From Pterobdella sp. o SKG-2022 (taxonomy: Eukaryota; Annelida; Clitellata; Hirudinida; Piscicolidae), in contig OZ038320.1 of NCBI GenBank assembly GCA_964035795.1, forward strand, positions 15,507,651 through 15,571,650: 64,000 nt of DNA, written 5' to 3'. The notes below the pieces were generated by a model. The model searched no databases, was not told where the DNA came from, and worked only from the letters and a program-made list of their open reading frames with translations. Shown here piece after piece: positions 34,001-43,994 of this stretch. Every line of letters starts with the position of its first letter. Position 1 is the stretch's first letter. A program made the translations under genes and the position numbers.

Positions 34001-35677
34001 AAGTTGGTAAAACGTAATAAAAATTCGTACAACGGTGACCAGAGAAGTATCAGTAAAGCTGATTCAGCATCACCCGGCAGAGATTGTGTGAGGGAGCTGA
34101 CACAACTCAGTCGTAACAATATAATTGCAACAACTGAAAAACGTGGAAAAATCGTAAGAAGTTCCCAGACACGGAGTGCTTTCCAACATGGCCTTCAAAG
34201 CGCAACATCCACAAGCAGAAATTTGATGTCCAAACGACATAAGTGAACATTGGAAGAGTATCAAGAAATATTAAGATGCTATCTTATCACTACGGAAGTT
34301 TAACCAAATTGTCCAGTCGTTAAAAAAACTTACGAGGTATGGGAAAAAAGAAACCCCTAAAAGCATATCAACAGACCCAAACAAGCTAGCAAACACACGA
34401 GGATATACTATATAAAATGGGCTAATACCAAAAGAAACTTACAAAAAAATAAAAAATGAGAAAGTCCGAACGACTGTCGAAAATGAAAAAGAGATAAAAG
34501 AAAGAGAAAATTCAACCAGCGAATAAAAGCAGCGCCATAACTATACTACCGCATCGCCAGAAAAAGAAAACACAGCTCAATATCTGAGCGGATAAACAGC
34601 AAAACTCAAAAAAAGATTCTTCAAGTTTTTGAAAATGTCAGAACAAAAAAAAATAACACAAAGACAACCTTTAAAAAAATAAATGAAACAGAAGCTATAA
34701 AAACTAAAATAGATGAAGTTAGCGAGAGCCTTGAAAAAATACTTGAACAAATAGGGCCGCAATCACTTTCAGATCTGAACCATCTTACTTTTGCTTCAGC
34801 GGCTCATCTAAGCCAACCCAAAAAAGATATTGATAAAAACAATGTCCAAACGAAGCCAAAAATCTCTAGATGGAAAACAAGACTGCAAGAAAAAATAAAA
34901 AACCTCAGAAAAGATTTAGGTATAATAGAAGAGTTTCTGAAAGACAAAAAAAGCTCAAAAGTGAAAACAAAAGCAAATTGGATAAAAAAAACAAAGAATG
35001 GAAGACAATAGTTTTGAAGAAATAAGCGAAGCCTTAAAACAAAAAATTCAAGCCAAAGCACACAGAATGCAAAGATATGACAAAAGGAAAAGAATTTTTG
35101 AGCAAACAGACTGTTTACTTTCAATGCCAAAAAATTTTATAGGAAAATAAATGGAGGGAGCGTAATGGTAAATAAGCCACCAGATCGAGAAGAAACAAAA
35201 AATATTTGAAAAACATCTGGGAGAATGAGAAAAAACACAATAAAACCGCTGAATGGCTTCCTCGTATAAAAAAGCATGTGAAGCAACAGATAGCCACGAG
35301 CCAAAAATGAAAAAAAATTACTGAAAAAAACATAAAAGAAGCATTGCAAAATATGCTGAACTGGAAAACACCGGGTCCAGATCAAATCTCAAACTTTTGG
35401 TTGAAGAAGCTCAACACAAGCCACTCATTCCTAGCTAACGCTCTGAATGAAATAATGGAAGATCCCAACTAGAGTCCAGAATTGCTAACAGAAGGGAACA
35501 CATACTTAGTGGCAAAAGAGTAAAACACACAAGATCCAAAGAACTATCGCCTGATCACATGTCTACCCACCATTTATAAAACATTGACGTCGATATTAGC
35601 AAAAAAAACTTACTCTTATTTAGAAAATTTTCAGCTGCTACCGGAAAAACAAAAGGGCTGCAAAGTAGGTTCATTTG
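34001..35677 (+). pseudogene. R4/Dong-like LINE, copy C, 5' part (to the SINE insertion)
   Basis: Most 5' frame: NSYNGDQRSISKADSASPGR. After breaks come TLEEYQEILRCYLITTE and PNKLANTRGYTIKWANTKR (Myb-like N-terminal domain), EVSESLEKILEQIGPQSLSD, WKTRLQEKIKNLRKDLGIIE, MLNWKTPGPDQISNFWLKKL (RT block 1, about 35353-35412), and NYRLITCLPTIYKTLTSILA. The last block ends LPEKQKGCKVGS at 35672. The family is distinct in sequence from copies A, D and E. Multiple stops are present. It is the most complete element in the window in terms of domains, running on after the SINE at 35862. Confidence 0.88.
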
Positions 35678-35861
35678 TAATGCAATGTAATGCAGTATTT
35701 ATAAAGCGCTTTTCCTTATAGATTAAAGCGCTTGCTAAAAATTTAATGAGGGAAAACACATTGTGGAACAGGTGCTAATAGCCGGCCCATAATACCTGGG
35801 ATCGAATCCGGTATTTAGATAATTAGTCTAACGCTCAACCATTGAGCTATAGGGGCCGACA
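35678..35861 (-). mobile_element. tRNA(Ile)-derived SINE inserted in copy C
   Basis: On the minus strand the head is tRNA-like: TATAGCTCAATGGTTGAGC (A-box/D-arm), anticodon stem TTAGA/TCTAA with loop CTAATTA (anticodon AAT, Ile), B-box GGATTCGATCC, and ATGGGCCG pairing with CGGCCCC. The body ends AAGCGCTTTATAAATACTGC followed by CATTA repeats, a tail like that of L2/CR1 LINEs. ATTTG flanks both sides (35673-35677 and 35862-35866), a 5-bp target duplication. Removing the insert restores the LINE frame, GCKVGS joining FGSKDQLLINRM. Confidence 0.88.
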
Positions 35862-37902
35862 ATTTGGAAGCAAGGATCAACTGCTAATAAATAGGATGGT
35901 CACAGAAATCACAAAAAATAAAAAAGGCGCTCTATCTCAAGCGTGGGTAGATTACAGAAAAACTTTCGACAGTGTACCACACTCATGGATTTTAGAAGTC
36001 ATGAAGATGTACGGAATTCACCCACGGATTGTTGAATTCATCATGCGCACCATGCCTCAATGGAGAATAAACTAAGGACTGAGACACATGAAGGGAATTA
36101 TGGAAATTCCTGGAATCAAAATAAAGACAGGGATTTTTCAAGGAGATTCATTGTCACCTCTTCTTTTCTGTCTATCACTTTGCCCTCTGAGTATTCTACT
36201 GAATGAAATAAACTCTTCAGCTATACACGTAGGCAAAGATGAAAAATAAAAAAGATTTAACCATCTATTCTACATGGACGATCTTAAACTTTACAGCAAA
36301 TCAAACTCTAATTTAAGATCGCTCCTTAGAATAGTCAAAAAGTTTAGCGATGACATTAGGATGCAATTCGGCTTAGAAAAATGTGCAAAGATAACCATGA
36401 ACAAAGGTAAAATGGTGAGAAGCTCCAACATCATCCGAATAAGCACATGCACATAAAAGAATTATCTAATACCGAATCATACAAATACCTAGGGGTAGAA
36501 GAGTCATCTAATGTACACCACAAAAAAATGAGAAAGAAATTAAAAAAGGAAAATTACAGAAGGTTAAGAATGATACTGGGTACAGAACTGAGCTCGCCAA
36601 ATAAAATCATGGCAATAAATAGCTTGGCTATACCAATTTTATCCTATAGCTTTGGCGTGGTGAACTGGTCAAAAACTGATGTGCAAGGAATGGACAGAAA
36701 AACAAGGAAAATACTGACAATGTTCAAAATGCCTCATCCTCGAGTTGACACAAAAAGACTCTACGTTTCAAGATCAGAAGGAGGAAGGGGATTGATGCAG
36801 CTAGAATCCCACTTATGTAATGCTCGTTGGCCTAGAAATGTATTTAAACAAAAAAACAAACAACTCCTTTAAAGAGTGCAGTCAAAGAATACGAAGAATC
36901 AAAAAAGTCTGCTTATAGCCTCTTCGAAATAAATAAAAAAGTGAGAAAAGTGCTTAATTTAAACTTTGAGAATACATTTTTTCAAGAAAATGTTCATCCA
37001 ATCACGACAGCCCGAAAAACGAAACAAATCGTTAAAAAAAACTTATGAAGGAAATTCAAGACAAAGACAAAAATAAGCCTATGCATGGTCAGTATGCACA
37101 AACCCTTGAAAGTGAAGAAACAGACCGAAAAAAATCCATAGCATGGCTTCACAGCGCTGGGTTGAAAGAAACAACTGAAAGCTTTATAATTGCCCCCCAA
37201 GATCAGACGCTGGCTACGAATTATCATGAAAATAAAATATTAAAAAAAAGCGTTGATCCAAATTGTAGGCTCTGCAGAACTCACCCTGAAACAATATCAC
37301 ACATAGTTTCAGGGTGCCCAATGCTGGCAAAGCACGAGTACCTAGAGCGCCACAAGAGAGTCGCTAAATTCATCCACTGGACAATATGTAAGACATGGAT
37401 TTGAAGTCAAAAAAGTGGTACGAACACGAAATCCGACCAGTGATGAAAAAAGACGAACTAACTGTATTATGCGACAGTCCAGTCACACACACAGAAGTAT
37501 ACAAGCAAATAAACCAGACATAGTGGTTAAAGATGCAAAAAAAGGGAGTGTACTCTAGTTGATATCTCAGTTCCATCAGACACTAACATAGTGTCAAAAA
37601 CATCTGAAAAAATTTGCGAGTACCGTGATCTGCAAATAGAGATATCAAGATGCTGGAGCATGAATAAAAAAGTAGTTCCAATAGTTGTGGGCGCACTAGG
37701 AACAGTCGGAAAAGATTTAGGTCTTAAACTTTTTACGCTTCCTGGTTTGCCTAAGATGTATAAAATCCAGAAAACAGCGCTTATGACCACAGCACACATC
37801 TTAAGAAAAGTTTTGGCCCGAAATGAATAGCATCGGACTCTATTACCCTAGAGTCTTGGTAAGACTCCGGTAGTGGTTTCAGTTCCAGTAAGTATGCTGT
37901 GT
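35862..37902 (+). pseudogene. R4/Dong-like LINE, copy C, 3' part (RT and nuclease)
   Basis: Blocks: FGSKDQLLINRMVTEI, AWVDYRKTFDSVPHSWIL (RT block 3, catalytic Asp), IKTGIFQGDSLSPLLFCLSL, HLFYMDDLKLYSKS (the YMDD catalytic box, about 36262-36300), FGLEKCAKITMNKGK, YKYLGVEESSNV and NSLAIPILSYSFGVVNWSK. Then come the zinc knuckle CRLCRTHPETISHIVSGC (C-x2-C-x8-H-x4-C, 37268-37320), KPDIVVKDAKKG and VDISVPSDTNIV (nuclease R/K-P-D...D), and VVPIVVGALGTVGKDL to a stop at 37830. The catalytic motifs are preserved, but frameshifts (near 36450, 36870, 37400 and 37550) separate them. Confidence 0.9.
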
Positions 37903-37955
37903 TCAAAAAAAATAATAATAACAATAATAAAAAAAATAAAAATAATAATAATATA
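37903..37955 (+). repeat. (AAT)n tail of copy C and junction
   Basis: AAT repeats run straight into ACAGCGTTAGCGTTGTTCG and the shared leader GTGAGCTCCGTTGGAATTC. Confidence 0.85.
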
Positions 37956-38720
37956 ACAGCGTTAGCGTTGTTCGAGTTAAGTGAGCTCCGTTGGAATTCA
38001 TGAATTATTGTAATAAAGTGTTTTTTTATTTGCAAAAAAGTTTATATAAATAACTTGAATCAAATAAAAAACAAATATTAAACAATTTATTGAAAAATCA
38101 AAAGTATTTAAGGAATAATAAAGTTTTGCTGGTCAGCTTGTACTGCATCAGAAACAACTTGATATTGCATCAGAAAAAAGTTGATTTAAACACGGAAAAA
38201 AAAACGAAATGTTGCGAAAAAAGTGATGATAAATTTAATAAAAGTTCAAAGATTGTCTTTTTGCACTTCTACGTATTTTAAAATTTCAACCAAAGTTGGA
38301 TAACTTCTATAAAAGATGGCTGCTGTATAAATAAGTGACCAGCAATTAAAGAGCTAAAAATAGATCTAACAACAAACAAAGTATAACAATCTAAAACTTA
38401 ATAATAAGCTTTAATAATGAATAATTGAAATAAGAAAAAATAAATAAGTAAGATAAGAAAAAAAAATTATTTAAAAAAAAAAAAATAAAAAAAAATGAAT
38501 AATAATAATAAAATAGAAACATTAATAATTAAAAACTTGAAAAAACACTATAAAATCAAACCAAACTCGCAAGGAAGGAAAACAACAAATGCCCAAATAA
38601 AAAAAAATATTAATAAAATAAAAAAATCTCGCATCGCTCTTCCCGCGGTAAAATGTAAAGTAAAGAGCAAGTCATAATTAATACGCAAAAAAAATAAATA
38701 AAATACTGATAAATACAATT
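37956..38720 (+). mobile_element. R4/Dong-like LINE 5' module, third copy (internally deleted)
   Basis: Same leader as at 28432 (TGAATTATTGTAATAAAGTG, TTGCTGGTCAGCTTG, ATGTTGCGAAAAAAGTG). The open frame 38495-38677 reads NKIETLIIKNLKKHYKIKPN and SRIALPAVK. At about 38650 the text jumps to GAGCAAGTCATAATTAATAC, equal to the EQVINDTQ codons, so the Myb-like region is deleted. Confidence 0.75.
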
Positions 38721-38808
38721 ATAATAATAAAAATCGAAATAATAATAATAATAAAAATAATGGTAATAAAAATTAATAATAATAATAATAATAGAAATAA
38801 TAATAATG
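38720..38808 (+). repeat. (AAT)n tract between 5' module and copy D
   Basis: AAT repeats with the same flank (AAAAATCGAAATAATAA) that precedes the AAT tract in the modules at 29500 and 32395. Copy D begins directly afterwards with TCTCTATAAAAACACCGG. Confidence 0.8.
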
Positions 38809-41800
38809 TCTCTATAAAAACACCGGTGGTTGTGTAACCTTAAAATCCCTGAAAACAACTCTATATGATGGAAAAACATTTCAATTACCAAAACGGCGTT
38901 AGCGGGACGTCTAGCTTGAGTGCTAGGCTTGTCGCACCCAGCAGGTCTTCTGTGGATTACCAGGCAGAGGCAGGTCGTTATGTTACTACTGGTGAAAAAG
39001 ACTCTCAGCAGAAGAATAAAGATTGTATATCTACATCTACTAATAATTTCGTTCCTAATATTAGTTATGATAACAGTAATGTAATTAATAGTAACAATAA
39101 TAGTAATGCTTCGGTTAATAAAATTAACAAAACAAATACTAACACTAATAACCGGAAAAATTGGAGCAATCTAGACAATATAAAAGTTATGGAATGTTAT
39201 TTCTCGGCTAGGAAGGGTTCAAGTAGAGGATTCAAGAGAATGGGTCAGTGGTAACAGGAGCAAGGTGGAAGATGAAATGTTACTGGACAAAGACTTGCTG
39301 ATCAAGCAAGAATGATAAAATTGCATGGGCTTCTTTCGGAGTTGGAGTTAGAGGAGATAGAGAGAAGAGTGTTAATGGGTGATATTGAAACGAAAGGAGA
39401 AGATATAGATGAAGAAAATTGTGATAAAGTTAATCAAAGTGTTGATCAAAAATTTGATGAACCAAGGGTTAATTGTGCTGAACATGATGAGGATAATGTT
39501 GAGCTTACTACTGAACAAGAGACACTTGTTGGCAATATCAAACATACATATAATCAGATTTTAATGGAAGGTAAATGTGTTTCAAAAAACATAAAATATA
39601 TTCCAAATAAAATGATAAAAGAAAAAACCGATAAAATAAATAAAATAATAAATTTAATACCGGGAAAAACATTAAGAGGAACCAATATTTTAATACTTGC
39701 TGGTGCTAAAATAATAACTTATGAATTAGGGGTACCAAAAAAGATTTATAATGGTGATAAAGATCCTCCATGGAAAATTAGATTAGAAAATAAAGTAAAA
39801 GACTGCCGTCAAGATTTATCAAGATTAGAAGAAAGTAAACGAAGTAAATATAAGGTCAATGAGTATTTAAAAAAAAGTATAAACTTGATAAAAAAAGTGT
39901 AAACCAGGTAAAAGAGGAACTTAAACAAAACATTATAGCAATAACAGCAAAAAATAAAAAGATATACTGAAAGAATGAAACAATATTACCAAAATAAATT
40001 ATTCGAAAATAACCAAAAAAGATTTTATCAATTAATGAATAAAAAAGAGGAAATAAAAGTGATACCAGAAAAAAAAAATACAAAAGAATTTTGGAAAAAC
40101 ATATGGTGTAATTTGTTGAAGCACAATGAAAAAGCAAGTTGGTTTAAGGATGTGAAACAACAATGCAGAGAAATATGCCAACAAGACAAAATCAGTATTA
40201 CAACAGAAATGATAAAAGATGATTGTAGCAAAATTTCGCCATGGAAGGCCCCTGGTCCAGATGGAGTGCAGGGATACAGGGTCAAAACTTTTTCTGTACT
40301 ATATGAAAAAATTGGCAAACAGATAAATGAAATTGTTCAAAGGGGTAAGGTATCTGAATGGCTAACTAGAGGTAGAACAGTACTGATACCAAAAGAACCA
40401 GTAAAAGGAAACATACCATCAAATTTCAGACCGATAACATGTTTACCAATAATGTGGAAATTGTTAACTTCTATGATAAGCGATCAAATCAATCGACATT
40501 TAGACCCTTTGGGAACAAAAAGGATGTGGAAAAGAAATTAGAGGATCAAAAGACCAACTCATTAAAGACAAATATACAATGAAGGATTGTAAAACGCTTC
40601 TAACAAATTTGGCGATGGAGTGGGTGGATTATCGAAAAGCTTATGACATGGTACCTTATACATGGAGCAACGAATGTCTTAAAATTTCAAAATTCAATGA
40701 AAAATTGAGAATAATTCTTTTTAGAATCATGGAAACATGAAGAACTGTTTTAGAAAACAGAGAAGAAACATTGGGAGAAGTAAATATTAAAAGGGGAATT
40801 TTTCAAGGTGATAGTTTATCAACTCTTCTATTTGTTATGGCAATGTCTCATACTAAGAAAAGCTATTTCAGGTTCTTTATTCAAAGACAAAACAAAAATT
40901 AACCACTTACTTTATATGGAAGACGTAAAACTTTTTGGAAAAAATAAGAGAGAAATTGATTCTTTAATGAATACCGTAAGAATATTCAGTGGAGACATAT
41001 GCATGGAATTTGGAATAGATAAATGTGCCACTGTAGTGCTCAAAAGAGGAAAGTTTGATAAAGAAAACAACGATTTAGTTCTCTCAAACGATGAAATTAT
41101 CAAATCCCTAGATGAAAATACTAGCTATAAATATTTAGGAATACTAGAAACTGAGAACATTAAAAACAGTGAAATGAAAGAGCAAGTAATTAGTGAATAT
41201 AAAAGAAGATTAAAAATATTTTGAAATTATAATTAAACGCAGAAAATCTAACAAGAGCGATAAATACATGGGCGGTATCCATTTTCAAATATAGTGCTGG
41301 AATTATAGATTGGACTAAACAAGAGCTTCAAAACATCGACCGAAAAACTAGGAAAATGATGACAGCATATAAAGCTTTGCGCCCAAAAGCTGATGTAGAC
41401 AGATTATAAGTACATAGAAAAGATGGAGGAAGAGGTCTAATGAGTATTGAAGATACCATAGCATATGAAGAACATAGCATCAATTTCTATATTTTAAATA
41501 ATTCAAACGTAGTTATGTTATCAATTAAGAAATACATAAAGATTAATAAAGAATGTTCAAAATCCGAATTCAAAGTAGAACAGAAAGAAAAAAGAAAAGA
41601 AAAATGCACGAAAAAGGCTATGTACGGACAACTTACAAGACAAATTGAAGAATTCGCTTCGAAAAAAAGTTGGCAATGGCTTAAAAGAGGATGTTTTAAA
41701 CGTCACACAGAAAGTCTGCTAATAGCAGCTCAAGGTCAGCGATTCATTGGAGCATCTTAAAAACAAACAATCTTCCACATTTGAAACATTGATATGAGCA

Positions 41801-42285
41801 CAAAGCGGAAGCTGTCATAGCAAACGAGAGAGTTAAAATATTATGGGATTTTAACATTTATGTTGACAAATTAATCAATGCAAGACGCCCAGACATAGTT
41901 GTCATAAAAAAAGATCCGAAAGAATGTTATATCATAGACATAGCTATACCAGGAGATATACGAACAGAAATAAAAGAAAAAGAAAAAATAGATAAATACC
42001 AAGAATTGGCCAGAGAATTATCCAGGTTATGGAAGGTGAAAACAACAGTAATTCCAGTAGTAATAGGTGCTTTAGGAACAATAACAAATAAATTACTAAT
42101 TACCTTAAACTCATAGGCGTAAATATATCGTTTGAAACAATAAAAAAAATCAGCTTTATTTGGTAGTGGTTTTATTTCAAGAAAAGTGCTGGAAAGGAGT
42201 CAAGAAAACTAGTTTTTGGTCACCCTAGGCTTTTGAAAAAAGCTCGGTACCAAACTCATAACCGGCTTAGTGGTGAGAAAGCACA
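38809..42285 (+). pseudogene. R4/Dong-like LINE, copy D (nearly full length)
   Basis: N-terminal frame 38865-39254: SSLSARLVAPSRSSVDYQAE, an Asn-rich stretch, then NWSNLDNIKVMECYFSARK and MGQW (Myb-like), cut by one TAA at 39253. It continues 39312-39902 with ELELEEIERRVLMGDIE and IPGKTLRGTNILILAGAKII. RT blocks: PWKAPGPDGVQGYRVKTFS (40240-40296), [65 protein letters not shown] (YMDD changed to YMED), FGIDKCATVVLKRGK. The zinc-knuckle segment is deleted at about 41735 (joint AAGGTCAGCGATTC). The nuclease core ARRPDIVVIKKDPKE and DIAIPGDIRTEIKEKEK follows, then the 3' UTR GGTCACCCTAGGCTTTTG and AAT tail. A dead element with the fewest breaks among copies A, D and E. Confidence 0.9.
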
Positions 42286-42330
42286 TAATATAAATAATAA
42301 TAAAAATAAATAAATAATTTTTAGAATTTT
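42286..42330 (+). repeat. (AAT)n/(AAAT)n tail of copy D
   Basis: CATAATATAAATAATAATAA then AAATAAATAAATAATTTT after the conserved 3' UTR end. Confidence 0.8.
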
Positions 42331-42700
42331 GAATCATAAAAACATAAAAATTTCTATATTTCTAATTTTGACAAAGCTTTTCGATATATTCTTTATCTTC
42401 ATCAAGTAATTTTTGTATATAATTCTAATTTTTATTATGATTCATATGAATATATATCCGCAAGCAACTTGACCAAATCGTTACCAGAGAATAAATTATA
42501 TTTATATTGTATTATACTTTAGCTTATTTATTCTCATAATTTCATTTTGTTTATTTTACATTATCTTTTTTATCCATAGCACTTCTGGCAGCCGCTCTAT
42601 CGTTTTTTTTGCTATGAACTGCTTTTTCTCCTTTTTAAGGTAGTTCATTTTCAATTTTTTGTTTTCATTAGATTATTTAATTATTATTTTTTCACAAAAC
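42331..42700. other. AT-rich spacer
   Basis: Nothing recognised; CT-rich text begins near 42600 and leads into the next LINE relic. Confidence 0.4.
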
Positions 42701-43625
42701 GTTAATTCTTTTCTTTTTTCTTGTTCTAAGTATTTACTCTAAACCTATGCCCTGCTCTCGGGATTTTGTCTTCTTTTCTTCTCTCTTCCCTTTCTTCTAC
42801 TCTTGACAGGCTTAGTCTCTATCTCTTTTATATTCTTTCATGAAGTGACTCCATGCATCTGAAACTTGATCCATATAAATTTAACTTCATCTTTCTTTTC
42901 AAGTTTAAATCTCTCCCTTCTTTTCCCTCTCCCATCATGATCTCTGACCTTACTATCTATCCCTCTTCCACTATTCACTGTTTTGGCTTTTTCTTTGAAT
43001 CTTCTCTTACTTTTAATTTTCAAATTCTTTCTGTTGCTTCTTCTTGTTTTTTTCACCTAAGTCGTATCAGACAGATCTCTTCTTATCTCGATGATTCCTC
43101 TCTTAAGATTCTTGCCTACTCTCTTCTTCTCTCCCGACTTGACTATTGCAACTTCTTGTACTTTAATCTTTCTAAATCTTTTCTCTACTCATAAAACTAA
43201 AGCTTTCAACTTTGCTGCACGCCTGGTCTCTCATACTCCTAAATTCTCCCATCTCACTATCTCTTGTCGATCTTCACTGGCTACCTCTTCACTTTCGCTC
43301 TTCAAAATCTGTTTTCTCATGTATAAAATTTCTCATTCTACTTGGCCTTCCTATCTTTCTAACCTTTTACTACCTCCTAAACCTGCCGGCCTACGGTCCT
43401 TACTCGTTCTCAACTCTTCATTTTATCTCTCTCTCACACTTATACTAAATCTGCTTTTTCTTTTTATGGTCCACTTCTCTGGAACGCTCTTCCTCCTAAT
43501 CTTACATCTTCTTCTTATCCTACTTTTTTAAAAACCTAAAAACTTTCTTCTTTAAGCAATTCATAGCAGAACGCCTCTGAACGATGTGTAAGAGGTGCTA
43601 TATAAATAATTCATTATTATTATTC
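42700..43625 (+). pseudogene. L2/CR1-like LINE relic (C-terminal region and 3' tail)
   Basis: Frames give FGFFFESSLTFNFQILSVAS, SCFFHLSRIRQISSYL, LLLSRLDYCNFLYFNLSKS, FNFAARLVSHTPKFSHLT, LHWLPLHFRSS and WPSYLSNLLLPPKPAGLRS. This is the ordered C-terminal pattern of L2/CR1 reverse transcriptases (S-S-L-x-F...F-F-H-L-R-x-I...R-L-D-Y-C-N...L-H-W-L-P-V). The 3' end GAGGTGCTATATAAATAATT then CATTATTATTATTCAT is the typical microsatellite-like L2 tail. Two frame changes at about 43200 and 43260. Confidence 0.85.
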
Positions 43626-43654
43626 ATAGTATATGATGCGATACTATTTGATAT

Positions 43655-43780
43655 TTTTGCTTATTTAAAGGATTATCTTAAAAGAAAATTTTATTTTTAT
43701 GAATATAAAGTTATTAGTATCTTTTCCCCTTTTTATTTTTCTCATCATCGCCAAATATTAGATGCATAGTCAAGTTATTA
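43655..43780 (+). repeat. Dispersed repeat shared with 22500-22592
   Basis: TTTGCTTATTTAAAGGATTA, TTTTTATTTTTCTCATC, ATCGCCAAATATTAGATG and AGTCAAGTTATT in the same order as the left copy. Confidence 0.6.
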
Positions 43781-43994
43781 TTTTTGTTCAGTCACGATTA
43801 CATGTTAAAATATATAAAAAAATTCTCAGTATTGTAGTTATTATAGACTTTTATATACACATTAATATTTCTCGAATTTTCATTTCATTATAGCGATTTA
43901 TCTTATATTATTCATTAGGTTCGAGATGTTGAATAAACTTAGTTACCAGTTCGTATTCGTTTTTGTATATTTATAACAAAAAAATGTAATTATT
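43781..43994. other. AT-rich spacer
   Basis: Nothing recognised. Confidence 0.4.

Noticed and set aside
35752..35861. Functional tRNA-Ile gene
   Set aside because: The acceptor and T stems have mismatches, the head continues into a SINE body with target duplications, and a second diverged copy exists.
42838..43056. Basic minus-strand open frame (KKTRRSNRKNLKIKSKRRFK)
   Set aside because: Antisense shadow of the CT-rich L2/CR1-like LINE coding strand.
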